Source of the DNA: Scedosporium boydii
Taxonomy: Eukaryota; Ascomycota; Sordariomycetes; Microascales; Microascaceae
DNA length: 64,000 nucleotides
Reading direction: 5' to 3'
Assembly: GCA_002221725.1 (NCBI GenBank)
Contig: NJFT01000024.1
Span: forward strand, 186,001-250,000
Shown piece after piece: positions 13,290 through 25,913 of this stretch (positions are counted from its first letter, which is position 1; every line of letters starts with the position of its first letter). A model generated the notes under the pieces. The model had not been told where the DNA came from, did not search any database, and worked only from the letters and a program-made list of their open reading frames with translations. Made by a program: the position numbers and the translations under genes.

Positions 13290-13828
13290 TGGTAATTAAG
13301 ACGGGGAAAGATGCTTAAAATCATGGCGGCTCCGTTTCCCGACGGACCTTTTCATGGCCAGCTCTGCCAGGGAACAATCAATTCCCCCTCTTCCGTGCCT
13401 AGTTTAGATCTCTAACATCTGGAGGGCGTCCTCTTGTGGCCATATCAAGGATGCAGAGGATCGGACGCCACGAACTCACCGAAGAGGGATGGGCGAGCGA
13501 ACAGAGAAGATATGCGCATATGTATTATTAGCGAGCTAGCATTTAGCGACGACTTTGTTTGTAGAAAATATACCCCAAAAAAGAAGCAGCAATGACAGTC
13601 CTGATTTTCCGATCTCAAAAGAGAAGAGCTCATAATGGCGGTGTTGGCAGGTGTTATCAGTTGTCGGGCCTCAAGCCGACTCGCTCACAGTTTCTCGAAC
13701 GAGGCACATCAATGATCCATCTCTTGTTGAAAGATCACACATCAAAAACAGGATGACGAAGATTCGAGATTTGTTAGGTATGAGATTTGGTATCCCCTAC
13801 TCCAGTAGCGCTATACCTTTATGAAATA
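13290..13828. other. Intergenic, 540 bp
   Basis: 3' region of GPI8 and upstream region of the TFIIIC gene on the same strand. No gene or clear motif is seen. Confidence 0.5.
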
Positions 13829-16373
13829 ATGTCCAAGAGTAAAGTGAGTGATTGGCATTTTGGCCGAAATCCCCAGATGACGCAAACTGAGCTCTCATCT
13901 CACACACCCACAGATCCCCCCTCTAATACCACTGCGTGTGGGCTCCCGTCTTTCGGCAACTCATTCCCTGGCCTGGTCTTGTGACGGCGAGCTAGCAGTA
14001 GCGGGCGACGACTCCCTCCACATCTACCTACCGCATTTTCGAAATGAAGGCGTCCATGGCGATGAAGGCTCCGACGCTGATGAAGGAGGCGAAGAGGGCG
14101 GCGCCGAACCGGCAGAGGATAAGCCATGGTTCCTGAGACTTTCGCCAATGGGTAAGCCCCAATACTCGACGGTACCTCTGAGACTCCTTATCCCCCAGGT
14201 TACGGACCCGCGGATAAATCGAAAGCTACTGGCGAAAAAGGGTGCCGTTATTCACTACAAGGAGGAAGATGACGATTTCATGGGCGCCGGTGTGGGGGTC
14301 GTGACGGGCGTCGGGTCGGCGCTTAACCAGGTGGTGAGCTTGCAGTGGTCGCCTATGGGCGTCGGTCCGAACCTTCGTCCCGTCATTACTGTCCTCCTCA
14401 CCAAGGGCTATCTTCTCACGCACGGCGAAGTACTTGATCGGAAGACGGCGCTTATGGACATCAAGGCGCGCGACTTTCGGTTTTGGAAGCTTCTTTGGGG
14501 AGTGGGGGCGACTATTCCGTTGGCAGACGACTCGTCGCCTACGGGATTTTCAGCCAGCAGGGACAAGATTACGGCGTTTTCTTGGAGCCAGGCGGTGGAG
14601 ATTGGACGGTGTCTCTTGGCGTATAAGACGGACACGGAGGAGCTTGTTGTCGTGGCAGTGCAGTACTTGGAGAACGTCGCGGGGGAGAACACGAATAATG
14701 AAGGTGATCCCGCGTGGAAGATAGACGAAATAGTGAGGGTTGGAATTCCAGGTCCTCACGACAAATTGAGTGTAAGTCCTCCCCGTCCTCGTAACCAAAA
14801 GCAAGGCCACACGCATTTCTAAGCGCAGGATGTAGGTTCATGATCCTGACTACACTTCGGCTGGGTCTGGCTTCTCAATAAAGTGGAGTCCCTGGTCAGT
14901 CGCGGAAGATGGATCCCGGATATCAGCCATCTCGTATCTCGCTCCGCATTATGTTGGCTTCAGACGAGTGACGCTGCAACCGGGTTGGGAACATGGAAAG
15001 CTACCGAGACTTGAGTTGAGTGAGAATGATATCCTCGGAATATGCACACATCTATCAACAGACGCCTTCATGGAATGGGAAGACACCGTGAGTCAGGTAT
15101 CTTGTGCTTCTCCGTAGTCGAACCTTAGCTAATGAGCCTGATTCGATTCCAGGTATGGGATGCGAAAGGTACCAAAATCTGTCGAGGCGTCGTCGTGACG
15201 CCTTTTGTGCCCAAACCGTTCGAGCTGGATCTTTTGGGACAAGCACCAGTAAGGGCTCAACACCATCCAGCGGCTTGCAAGAGCTTGTACCCTACTGATA
15301 GGGGTGTTGATAACCTAAACCCGATCTCAGGTAAGTCGAAGCCGTCTCACTTCTGCTCTTTCCAGAACCTGTATACCAAATGACGATATCCTTTAGGGCT
15401 AGTAGTGAACTTGCGACCATCCCCTTCTACCACGCCCGCCGAAAATCCAGTTCCTGCCTACGCATTAACCCGCCTTTCGGCCACCTCTACGAATACCAAC
15501 TGGTTCCAATACAGGAACTCATCCCCCGACTTTACGGTCCCAACATGGGTCACCACGCTCCGCAAGCTCGTCAATGCTAGCCTCCCAGAGTCCACCTCCC
15601 AATACCTCATCGACTCCGAATCAGACTCTAACTCCACCCATTCTCTACCAAGCTCCTTTGGAGAAGAGTCAGAAGAGGAGGAAGTTAAGATCGAGATACC
15701 CGACGAAGCCACCGTCAAACCTCAGCGCGCACGAATATGGGGCGTAGCACATTCTCCAGGCGCATCCACCACTGCCGTACTTTACTCGAAACACAGCACC
15801 CTCATCCCGGACAGAGCCTGCAAATCTCGCGTAGCTTTCGACACGCCGACTCTATCGACATCCCGCCCTTCCACTCCGCAGACGTTAAACGTCAACGGTA
15901 GTAACACCGCCCAGAGGACACCCCTTACTTCTGCCGAAGGGAGAGCTTGGGAGTGGATGTACTCCGGCGGCCCGCCCGTGCCAGGCTTCTCGTCGGAAGC
16001 GGAGCCTAAATTAGCAGGCGTGTTTAGCGAGGCTATCGAGGCATTGGAATGCCCCCTTTGCGCTAAGCAGCTTGAGGTTTCGGGCAGTGACTTTATCTGC
16101 ACAGCCGGTCATATGTTTTGTGAGTTTCGTTCTTATTCCTCTTAACCTTGTTGGTTTTTCCTAACTCCCGTCTTTTCTCTAGCCCGGTGCGTAACGTCCG
16201 GCCTGCCCATCCTTGCGCCGGCAACCTTCAGGCTTTGCGGGTTGTGTGGACAGCCGAATATGCTCATTGAGGAGCTCCTCCGCATCGCTGCCGAACACGG
16301 TCTTTCCTCGGATGTAGTCGCGTCTGTGTCGAAGGATGTGTGCAACGGTTGTGGAGGCAAATACATCGTGTAA
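13829..16373 (+). CDS. TFIIIC 90 kDa-type subunit with C-terminal zinc finger
   Basis: Six exons are proposed: 13829-13843, 13914-14771, 14836-15087, 15153-15330, 15397-16119 and 16183-16373, for 738 residues. The first exon codes only MSKSK and joins IPPLIPLRVG. The N-terminal part (THSLAWSCDGELAVAG) is the WD-like TFIIIC delta N-terminal domain. The last two exons make the putative TFIIIC zinc finger, with cysteine pairs in CPLC, FICTAGH, LCGLCG and CNGCGGKY. It would be part of the RNA polymerase III factor that recognises internal tRNA and 5S gene promoters. The internal introns are well defined because the frame opens only across the proposed junctions. The tiny first exon is the weakest call. 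Confidence 0.85.
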
Positions 16374-16724
16374 AGGGGTCTTTCTATCTTGTTCTTTTTG
16401 CCTAAGGTTTCATGGATAGGTTTGGTCGGTACGTTTTCTTCGTACTTGAACGGCGAAGTGTGAAAGTTATTGGAGGTTTCGTCGTTTCGTGTGAAAGAAA
16501 GAGTAGTTATCTGATGTTTACGATAAAAAATAAAAAGGGTCTAATGGTGTTCCTTGGTATCCTGTTTTGTTCATTTATAAATGGTACATATACATTGTAT
16601 CCTGGAGTAGACGCCCCTTACGACTATGCAAATAATGCCATCACCATCCTCATCACCCCGGAGGGACCCAATATAACACACCCACACCCAACTGTCACGC
16701 ACACTATACACAGCCTCCCTAGGC
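16374..16724. other. Convergent intergenic region
   Basis: About 350 bases between the stop codons of the TFIIIC subunit and the zinc transporter. Nothing is seen beyond T-rich 3' UTR-like sequence. Confidence 0.5.
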
Positions 16725-18595
16725 TCAATGACTTTTCGGCCCATTAATCTTCGGGGGACCACCCGTCCTCCCAAACCCACACCAACAAGTAGCATCCCCC
16801 TCCCTCTCCACCTGCACCACGAGATCCATACCATTCCTAAGCAAAAACTCCCTTACCCTATCCTTCACATCATCCAGCGAAGACCCCTTCCCCGCCACGA
16901 CGTGCACGATTCCCAACAGCTTCCTCCCACCGACGCTTCCTTCAGCCTTTTCGGTCTTCTCATCGCCGGCACTATTGCGATCATCGAGCCAGAATTTAGG
17001 CACGGCGCATCCCACGACCCCCCTCTGCTGGCTGATGCCCGCCAGGATGTTCCGCAAGTTATACTCGACGTCGTCCGGTACGCTCAGCAGCAGCCTCTTG
17101 GCCGAGGAGATGACGAGGGGTCTGGCCGATAGGAAGATGAGTACGGAGATGAAGACGGAGGCGGTGGGGTCCCAGCCGCCCCAGTTGGTGAAGTGGGTGA
17201 GGAGGGTGGAGACGATGACGGACGCGCTGCCGAGGGTGTCGGCGAGGACGTGGAGGTAGATGCCGTGCATATTTTCGTTATCGTGGGAGTGGCCGTGGTG
17301 GTCGTGCGAGTGGGAGTGGGAGCAGCCATCGGAATGGCTATGGCCGTGACTGTGTCCATGATCGTGGCCGTGATGGTGGTGGCCAAAGGCGGTAATTCCG
17401 ACGAGGTTCACGAGCAGACCGAGGATACTCACTGCTAGTAACTCGCCGAGGCGTGTAGGTTTAGAGCCGTCCCATATCCTCTCAACGGCTTCGAAGGTGA
17501 TTTCGACACTGAGCAGACTAAAAGGGAGAGGTGTGTGTCAGAATACCTTGTGAAAATCGAAAGGGAAGGGAATCCCGGTGTAAGTCACTTACATCAGGAG
17601 GACTCCATTAGCAAAACCGCTCAAGGTCTCCATCTTTCCAAGGCCATAGGGGAACCGCTGGCTTCTCGGCCATTTGCTCGCAACGGCTGCAACCAGACCA
17701 ACAAGTAGGGCAACGCAGTCGAAAAACATGTGGACTGTGTCGCTGAGAAGGCCTAGTGAGTCGGTCACATAGCCATAAAAGGCCTGGACAACCATGAAGG
17801 ACACATTGAGACTATGTAGATGCGTGAGTGGGGGGTTACGGTTTATACGGGCAGAGATTGATAGCCGCGGGGAAGCTGGACATACCACATGTAATAAAAT
17901 ATGCGCCTCGAGTCTTTTTCGGCCAATATCGCGTGTAGGAGAGGCCATGACACGCAATGCTTCAGGAGTACTCGAGTCAGTAGGGACTTCTCGGAAGAGG
18001 CTCCATGGCTGTGGTCATGGGAGTGAGAGTGGGAATGCGAATGGTGATCGTGTGAATGGTCGTGGTCGTGGTCGTGATCGTGATCGTGACCATGTTGCGG
18101 ATGGTCATGAGTGTGGGAGTGGGAGTGAGAGTGGTCGTGTCCAGAGTGTTCATGATGGTGCTCGTTGCATGTTGTCTCGGTATACCGAGGTAATTGGTAC
18201 TTGATGGGCGTCGAGTTGGTTGCCGGCGTCATCAGAATCTTCCCACCGCCGCCTTCCTCCCTCCATGATGCCGCGATGTTTATAGGTGCTGGCGGCGCCA
18301 TTCGCTCCCTGGTAGCGTGCCCATTAGCAAGGGACTGGAAACCGGAACTCGTGCGCCCCAGTTGCCCGCCTCCACCATCGTCTCCTTCGCGGTCCAAGGA
18401 ATTGACCCGCCCGGCGCGGCCATTGGGTATTATTTGGGCGTCGGGTGTGAGGTAGGACGATATCGAGCCGTTCGGGTGGAGTGTCGGAATAGAGCTTGCG
18501 CTGCCATTTGAGTGTGTGTGGGAGTGGCAATGCGAGTGATGAGGATCGTGGATATGTTGGGGCGGGGGAGCTGGGATCGAGTAGGACGAGGTCAT
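16725..18595 (-). CDS. msc2: Cation diffusion facilitator, Msc2-type zinc transporter
   Basis: Minus-strand exons 18595-17886, 17811-17593 and 17517-16725 encode 573 residues. After a disordered N-terminus there is a long His/Asp/Ser run, then CDF helices. The two zinc-site HxxxD motifs are visible as HMFFD in helix 2 and HVLAD in helix 5. A second His-rich cytosolic loop lies between helices 4 and 5. Junctions join FYYM to CLNVSFMVVQAFYGY and GVLLM to LLSVEITFEAVERIW, both as in Msc2/ZnT5-like proteins. Msc2 moves zinc into the ER and early secretory pathway, usually as a heteromer with Zrg17. Neighbouring secretory-pathway genes are probably coincidental. Confidence 0.9.
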
Positions 18596-20105
18596 CGTTG
18601 AGGAGGTTGTCGAGCCCAGAAATATATACAGGGAGATGCGATTCGGGGAGCGAGAGTGGGCGCGGTGCCCGTCGTCTTTGTGGCTAGAGGCGGCGAAGGC
18701 TATGTTTCTCTAGGCATGCGACGCACTTCGGGTAGGTCTGCGGGCGGTCGTAGAAGGCCAATGGTGCTGGCCACGGACGAGGGTCATGAAGTCATATGGT
18801 GATAGCTAGGAATTGATATTGATGGTGAGACTGAAAGGCCGACAAAGAGGAATGTCTCAGCCAAGGTGAACACGAGGGAGAGGCTGATAGCAACGTGAGG
18901 GGGCAGCAAGGAAGATTGACAGTTTGCCTAGATCGTAGCGTGGCGTCCAGCGTAAGGGGCCCGCTTCTAAGACTCTAGTAAATTGTAGACTTCTATGAAA
19001 TGCAATGCAACTAACAAAAGAGCAAAATAGTGAAAAGCGGGTGTGATAGGCGACGGCTAGAGGGTACGGCGATCGGTGGCTATCGTTTAGGATTTGAAGT
19101 GTGTCCTCTGCGATACTGATAACAGCGATATCGAAGAGGGAACAGACCGCGTCGTAACTGGGATGCCAGGATAGGGGAAAGACCTCGAGCAAGACGCATC
19201 ACTGGCTGAAATCTGCATCCCTAGTCGGATGCGGAGTCGTACCTGTGCAGTAGGGTCCATAAATGGTAGTGTGGCGTGGACATTAGACGGAAGACTATTG
19301 GACAAATATTGGCTGATGGATCCATTTTGCTCGCCCTCAGAACAACTTGAGGCTGTGAAGGCTCGCAAACGAAGCCAGAGTCAGGCACCTCCTGCCCCAA
19401 TTGGCAACGGTCCCTGATCTCCACAATCGAAAGTGCAGTTGGTGACAATTGACAAGAATACACAGGTACAAACAGTGAAATCTCTCAATTGCCTGAAGAG
19501 GTGACCGACTTCATCGCACCTGAAGGGAACAATTGAAGACCACCGAATGAAGATCAATTACCTCCTGACAAAGGCGCAACATTGAAGTTTTACAATATCA
19601 ACACATTTTTCTCCGAATGCGAGGCTCAGGTTCATGTTTTTCTATTTGACAATCCTGCGTCGGGTACCATATTAATGTTAATTATAGCTACACACCAATA
19701 GACGGCTTTGCATCTTGGCTTCCCAAGGCGGCAGGCAGTCAGTCCACCGATAATAATTAACAGAACGGCTTCCGATTGCTGGCTTTGGTCTATTCAATCA
19801 CGCACAACCAGGAATTTCAACAGAGCTGTAGAGCATACCGTTTTCAGATTCTCCTGATTGATTTCCGCTTGGGAGTTTGGATTGATTAATTTCGTTGTAA
19901 CTTAACTGACAAGATGGGGTTGACTTTGCGAGGGTCGTACAAGCCAACGTTGACCCTTTTCTCCAAGCTGGAATCGAGACTCTTCGGTCGATCTGTTGAG
20001 CATTCCAGACCTCAAAGTCCTTGGGGGTAGTTCCTTGACGCCCTTGGCCTATTCGCACTTAATCCAATCTTCTCTCCTGTCGAGACCATTTGACACCCCC
20101 GCACA
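18596..20105. other. Intergenic, 1.5 kb
   Basis: Upstream of the zinc transporter (minus) and of the APH-fold gene (plus). Only short frames without motifs are found. Confidence 0.5.
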
Positions 20106-21323
20106 ATGCCTCATCGCGACGTAGCTCCAGATGAGAGCCTACTTAGGCATATCTTCGCCGAAAATCAGCCCTCTTCGGTATCAATCATTCCCCAGAACTG
20201 GGACAGGTGCATATTCACCGCCGCGTTCTAAAATCCCCTCAAAAATGGTCGACACTCATGTGTTGTTCGGTTAGAAGCTCAGAATGGCAGGCCAACCCCC
20301 CATTTTGCCATGGTCGCTGCAATGCAGGAAATCGCGGCCACCTGCACCCCCGGCCTTGTGCCGGAGACTCTCCAAGTTGGTAGTGCAGTCAACGATAAAG
20401 GAAGACCATTCCAATTCAGTACAATGGAATTGGTCGAAGGAGTCACCCTGGAGGAAGCTTGGGATCAAATGACTGGAGAGAACCGGAGAACTGTCGTAGC
20501 CGCCGTTGTCGAGGCGTTGTCGAAACTACAGACTGTCCGACTTTCCGACGCCAAAGTCCAAAAGATTCTGCATAGAGTGCTTGGTGAAGGAAGGAAGAAG
20601 ATTCTTAAGATGGCAGTCATGGGGGGATCCGAGACCGGTTTTCTGAATGATGGGCCCTCTTTACTATCTTCCATCGAGCAGAGGTCGATGTTGAAGAGGC
20701 CTTTCTACACCATTCGACCGATCACGGAACCGAAAGGACTTGTAATCGAATCTGATTTCGAAGATATTGGTTCACTCACAGTCACTAATTCTGACATGAA
20801 GCAGTGGCAGAGAGAAGCAGTTTTCTGTCATAACGATCTTACGCCTCGCAATCTACTCCTCCAGTCAAGTGAAGGTCTAGGTGGAAATAGGGAGTATAGG
20901 CTTGCCGCGATCATCGACTGGGAGCTTGCCGGCTTTTACCCTCCATCATACCAGCTGAGCCTACAAGATACGTATTTAGATACTGCTAATCGACATCTTT
21001 CGTTCTACTTGCTACTCAAAGAACAAATGAAGGACATCACTCCTCACTCGCCGTCGCACATTTCCCTCTTACGAGCCATGGAGCTTGTTTTCGAGTCTCA
21101 GCAACGGACGCTTTCGGAGGGCACGAATATTCCCGCCCATATTCGAAAGAGATTCAAGTATTTGCTCCGATTATCCCGGGATAAGCGTCCATACGTTGGC
21201 TGGATACGCGAAGTAGAGGGAGAAGCAGTTCCTGAATTCTCGCGGGACGATGCCCAGAAGCTAGAGGACGATGTCGTTGCGGAAATGATTAGTAGAAGAG
21301 AGCCAAAGGCTAAGCCGGGATAG
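20106..21323 (+). CDS. APH-fold kinase-like protein with in-frame stop near the N-terminus
   Basis: The catalytic part is intact: HNDLTPRNLLL carries the HxDxxxxN loop and IIDWELAGFYPP the metal-binding aspartate, as in fungal aminoglycoside-phosphotransferase-like proteins. From the ATG at 20106 the frame reads MPHRDVAPDESLL and onward but meets TAA at 20229-20231. The same frame then resumes (CVVRLEAQNGRPTPHFA) into the body, with upstream and downstream parts both looking genuine. Three readings are possible: a nonsense allele; a 105-nt GT-AG intron at 20178-20282 that keeps frame but deletes conserved-looking residues; or a short protein from ATG 20310 (337 residues). These proteins phosphorylate small molecules or are of unknown function; the substrate is unknown here. 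Confidence 0.6.
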
Positions 21324-22096
21324 TTTTGCCCATATGTTTGAATCAATTCCTCAGGTTTCCACTCAAGATCTCTCAGAATGTCACGGAATCGTCTATCTGA
21401 GCCACATATTGTTAAGTGAGTCCCAGTCGATGAGAACGCCTCCGGTCATGCCGCTCTTCGCCGTGTCGCCCTTCGTGAGAACATGAGAACAATGAGATCT
21501 TGGAGCGTCGCCGACATCACCATCGCTAACAACTGGGGGCATGATAGTGTCCTTCTTAGATAACGACGAAACTAAAGCTCGACTCATTTTGCAACGGCTG
21601 CAAAGGTCGCCCAACATTCACCAACCCCTTAGCATTTTTTGGTACGAGAACCGTGTCGTGGAGCATGTAAACTCCCGCATCTTTCGTTGTTTTGGGTGGG
21701 TTTCTACTCAAATACGGGCGCATTGGCAGATCTTATCCATCAGTGCCAAGTACATCTTCCTGTCGGGAAAAAGGCGACTGATTTACCGCCAGTTCACTCG
21801 CGCTTCCCATTCAGAAAGACAGGCCAGAGAACCTAGTGACCGATATCATCTCCGTCTAAGAGCGTTTAACCCTCGGTTGTCACAATTGTGGCTAATACTG
21901 ACACAGCCCTCTTCATCCCGCTACTCAACATGACTCCGCCAGCACTTCCAACCGTCCAACAATGTGCATGTATCGATAGCAAACGCAAGTCTGACGCCCA
22001 CCTCGACTTTCAAACCTCCCCGTTTACAAAGTCCTGGTCACCATGTCAACTATGTTAGCAGCGATGACTCCACGTGCGGAGAGTGGCATGCCATAG
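21324..22096. other. Intergenic or unresolved 5' region of the next gene
   Basis: A 130-residue ATG frame at 21541-21933 has no recognisable feature. An ATG at 21930 (MTPPALPTVQQ) could begin the next gene, but no GT donor in the right phase was found. Confidence 0.4.
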
Positions 22097-22968
22097 TTTA
22101 CACCTGCGCCCTATTGCCTCTCTGATATCTGGCATCAAACGACAGGTTGCGGCAGGAAAGAGTCATGCAACTACTTCCAACTTGGCAAGACGGCGGACCC
22201 GAACTGTCTTGCGAACGAAACGCGGTATCCTGCCACAGGATGCCCAGCATCATACACAGTAGCGTACTCAAGTTCGAGAGTATATTCGGGTAAAACATGG
22301 AGCCTTACGTGCTGCCCAGAGTGAGTTGAACTTCTTTTTGATCGGACTTGGTCGCAATCCGCATTCCATTTCATCTAACTAGAAGAATCTACCCTCCACT
22401 CCTTAGCACCCACGGCTTTAATTATCACGCCCGAAGGACTGTGGGCATCTCCGCGCCATCGGAAGACAACCGTCACCTTATGGACCGTTGTGTCGCTAGC
22501 CAACCTTCCTTCGCTGGAGAATCATCACCATGGACCATCACTGTTACTCGTTCAAACCCCACAGAGGTCAACTCTGTCACAACCTTCACGACAACGTTTG
22601 ATCCGGGATTAGATACACTGATTGCAATGCCAGCACCTGTTCATTTCGAAGTCTCCGACGGAACTACCTGTGACCCAAATTGCGAGACACCGTGGAAGCC
22701 CGGAGATCCTTGGCCGATACCATCATCGTCGACGTCTTCTCGGGAACCCAATGCCCAGGGCACGGATGGCAAACAGCTGGGCGGTTTGGTTGGGATATAC
22801 GTGGGAATTGGGGTAGGGGCTCTCTTTGGAGTCGCTCTCATCGCGGGGTGCTTCTGGCTTGCTTTCGCCCGAGATAAAAAGGCGCGACGGAATACGCCAG
22901 AACCTGGAGCCGAGCAACAGGGCCAGGGCCCTGCAGAGACAAAGCTTGGGGGCATCGCCAGGGACTGA
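22097..22968 (+). CDS. Fungal surface protein with one TM segment, 5' exon unresolved
   Basis: Supported exons are 22097-22320 and 22383-22968 (intron with GTGAGT donor and CTAACTAG end). The first exon reads FTPAPYCLSDIW and continues through a Cys-containing extracellular module ending in LTCCPE. This is the pattern of a mould family with a Cys-rich ectodomain, a variable Thr/Ser stretch, a TM helix and a short basic tail. The helix is about 28 residues from GLVGIYVGIG onward, followed by RDKKARR. A stop codon lies immediately 5' in this frame, overlapping the AG of a CCATAG acceptor, so a coding exon must be spliced on upstream; I could not place it. The function is unknown, and cell-wall sensing is only a guess from topology. 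Confidence 0.55.
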
Positions 22969-23907
22969 CCAGCAAAGGAGGGCTCAGCCTGGCATTGAAA
23001 ATCAGGCTAAATTGTAACCTCATGCTTAAGAAGAGCCTCTCGTGTTACTGCATTTGATCAGTCGGGCCTTTAACCGCATCCTCTGATACACGAAAGTCCA
23101 TCGCATTCGTCAAGGTCGCACAAAGACCACCTCCCCTTATCACCTCGACTGACCAGCCGAACACTGGATCAGGCGTGCACGAGGTACTCAAATCAACAGG
23201 TTCTAATAAAGGAGTTCGGTGGCTTATCTTTGAATTGGTCTCTTGTTAAAACCACAACCCCGGGGGCGGCCGGGGCGGGGGGGGGGGGTTGGGGCGGGGC
23301 CTGCGGCACGATTCCTCTCTGGCCAGCGCTTACATCAGTGTTAGACTTCGTTCAAGGTTCGCCAGTTGGCGACAGGACGGTCGGGCCGCCAACTGTATCA
23401 GTCCTCTTGTCACATCACCAGCCAAATCTGGCAGGCGCCTAAATTTAGAACTGTTGCCAAAAAGAGTAGGTGTCTGTAGTCTGGGACCGTGAGAGGCGAC
23501 TGTGACAGAAACAGCACATCATCGATGTTGTAATGTTTTAATATCAATGTGTCTTCATTAATACGTTGAACACTGTTTGTTATATCCAAGTACTTATAAT
23601 CAAAGCACTCCCGCATTCACATTCTTTTTGCTGTTCCGTTGTTTCGTTGTGACAATTGTCGGCAAGCCTCGACTCTCGACCGTCCATTGAGATCAGATTT
23701 TGGGATTCTGACAGGTGGCCTGGGCCGAAGCTCTCAAGCTCCCATTTCAGCTTCATTTCAAGCTCTCTTACTGCAAAGCATCTATCACAGCACAACACAA
23801 CAAAGCAAAAAGGGAAGTCTCCCATGAGGCCACAACCTGTCGCAGTCACTGCGATACACGATACACGCGACACCCGGTCTTCTCATGAATGATACCTGTC
23901 TTTGACC
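22969..23907. other. Intergenic, with a strong G-rich tract
   Basis: Holds a cluster of guanine runs at 23261-23300, including one run of 12 G. No gene is seen. Confidence 0.5.
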
Positions 23908-25467
23908 ATGTCGAATACCCTTGCCTTCGTCTTCACCTTTGTCGCCGGCATTCTCGCCGCCCTCATCCTTATCACCTTCTCCAAGTACCTAATCGCCATT
24001 TTCCCGAAGAGGTACAAGCCTGCGCAAGATCCCAAGGATGACCATTACCAGGTCCTCGTCCTCGGTGACATTGGTCGCAGCCCACGCATGCAGTACCATG
24101 CTCTTAGTATTGTGAAGAGCGGCTCTAAGGTCGACCTTGTTGGTTACAAGGGTAGGTGGACATGAGACCTAAGACCTACTTATGGGGGATGAGATGCCCA
24201 GGCTCGCGACTTTCTAACCCGTGCGTGTGAATTACAGAGACTGCTCGACATCCAGGTCTTGTGGGTAATCCCAATGTCGGCCTCTATCCCCTAACCCCCC
24301 AGCCAGAGTGGCTCCGATGGCAGATGAGTCTGTTTATCGGCTTGCCGCTCAAGGCCGTATGGCAGTCGTACGACCTCTTTTGCACTCTCGCGTATACGGC
24401 GCCCGCTGCTAAGTGGATCATCATTCAGGTTCGTTAGAAGCCTTAACATGACCTAAAAGATTGAAGACACCAACTTACTTACACGACCCCCGCCCTACTA
24501 GAACCCCCCTTCCATCCCGACTCTTCACGTTGCCCTCGTAGTCGCCTGGCTTCGAGGCAGCAAGGTCATGGTGGACTGGCACAACTACGGCTACACCATC
24601 ATGGCCGTCAACCGGAGCCCTCGCAATCCCCTGGTCAAGTTGTACAAGCGTTACGAATGTTTCTTCGGCCGTCGCGTACCCGACGTCAGCGTCACCGTTA
24701 CCGAGGCCATGGCTCGCCATATGCGTGAGCCGCCCTTCTCATTGAAGATGCCAATCCTGACCCTCCACGACAGACCTGCGGCTACCTTTCAACCTATGAC
24801 TTCCCAGAAAGAACGCAAAAAGTTCCTCTCGGAGCTTCGCGAGACTAAGGATCATGCCGACGACATCATCGCCGGAAAGACCCGGTTAGTAGTCAGCAGC
24901 ACGTCCTGGACGCCCGACGAGGATTTTGGCATTTTGCTCGAGGGCCTGATCAAGTACGCGGCAGGTGACCCATCCGACGAATCCTCCAAAGGAAAGGCGA
25001 CGCCTCTCCTTGTCATCATCACCGGGAAGGGCCCCCAAAAGGCCGACTTCGAAAAAATGATGAAGAACCTGAAAGCCGGAGGACATCTCCCTAACGTCGA
25101 CATCACCACCGCCTGGCTTTCCACGCGGGACTACGCTAGTCTTCTTGCGGCCGCAGATCTCGGCGTATGTCTCCACCGCTCTAGTTCGGGCGTCGATCTA
25201 CCGATGAAGATTGTCGACATGTTTGGTGCCGGCTTGCCCGTTGCCGCTTACTCGGCCTATGAGAGTTTCGACGAGCTCGTTGAAGAGGGTGTGAATGGGT
25301 GCGGTTTCGAGACAGCTGAAGACTTGAGCGCCATCCTCGGGAGGTTACTCTCCGGTAAAGACACCGAGCTCAAGAAGTTAAAGCAAGGAGCCGTGAAGGA
25401 AGGGGGCAGGAGGTGGGATGACGAGTGGGATCCCGTTATTGGAAAGGCTCTGGGCCTGGTTACATAG
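23908..25467 (+). CDS. alg1: Chitobiosyldiphosphodolichol beta-mannosyltransferase
   Basis: Exons 23908-24151, 24238-24428 and 24502-25467 give 466 residues. An N-terminal signal-anchor ([18 protein letters not shown]) is followed by the GT33 domain: [17 protein letters not shown], then [11 protein letters not shown] and a C-terminal nucleotide-sugar region ([19 protein letters not shown]). ALG1 adds the first mannose, from GDP-mannose, to GlcNAc2-PP-dolichol on the cytosolic face of the ER. The first exon ends GYKG and joins AG of the second to form Glu in [11 protein letters not shown]. The start at 23908 puts the anchor directly at the N-terminus. Confidence 0.95.
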
Positions 25468-25913
25468 AAAACGAGGAGAATCAATTTGTACTTGTAATGT
25501 ATTGAGATATTCATCAATAAGTTTGTAAGGCTATGATGCCTGGGAAGCAAAACTAGGGACAACTCGTAAACCAGAGGGCCGGTACCGAACGCCTCGATCC
25601 TTCCGCTCCTCACAGCTGAATCTCATGCTTCGCTGACAATCACGAAAATACGTGAAGGAATATACCAAGGTGGAAGAAGAGAAAAGCTCACAAACCTCCC
25701 CCAAGCAACATGACGTTCCAGCTGGCTATGCACACTCCGGAAGAAGAAAAATTCAAAAATGACAGTACCCTCGGAGCAAATGCTGTGCATGATAAAAACC
25801 TCCCCTGCATAGGAGTTATCGTAACCCCCGCTTTCCACTCGGCCCGTCTGGCAAACTTCCAAACTGTCAAGCCCCGGCTCTTTCTTGCATATGCCCTTTC
25901 TTTTTTTTTTTAT
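25468..25913. other. Convergent intergenic region
   Basis: Between the stops of ALG1 and the E2 gene. There is a T tract near 25902-25911 and nothing else of note. Confidence 0.5.
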
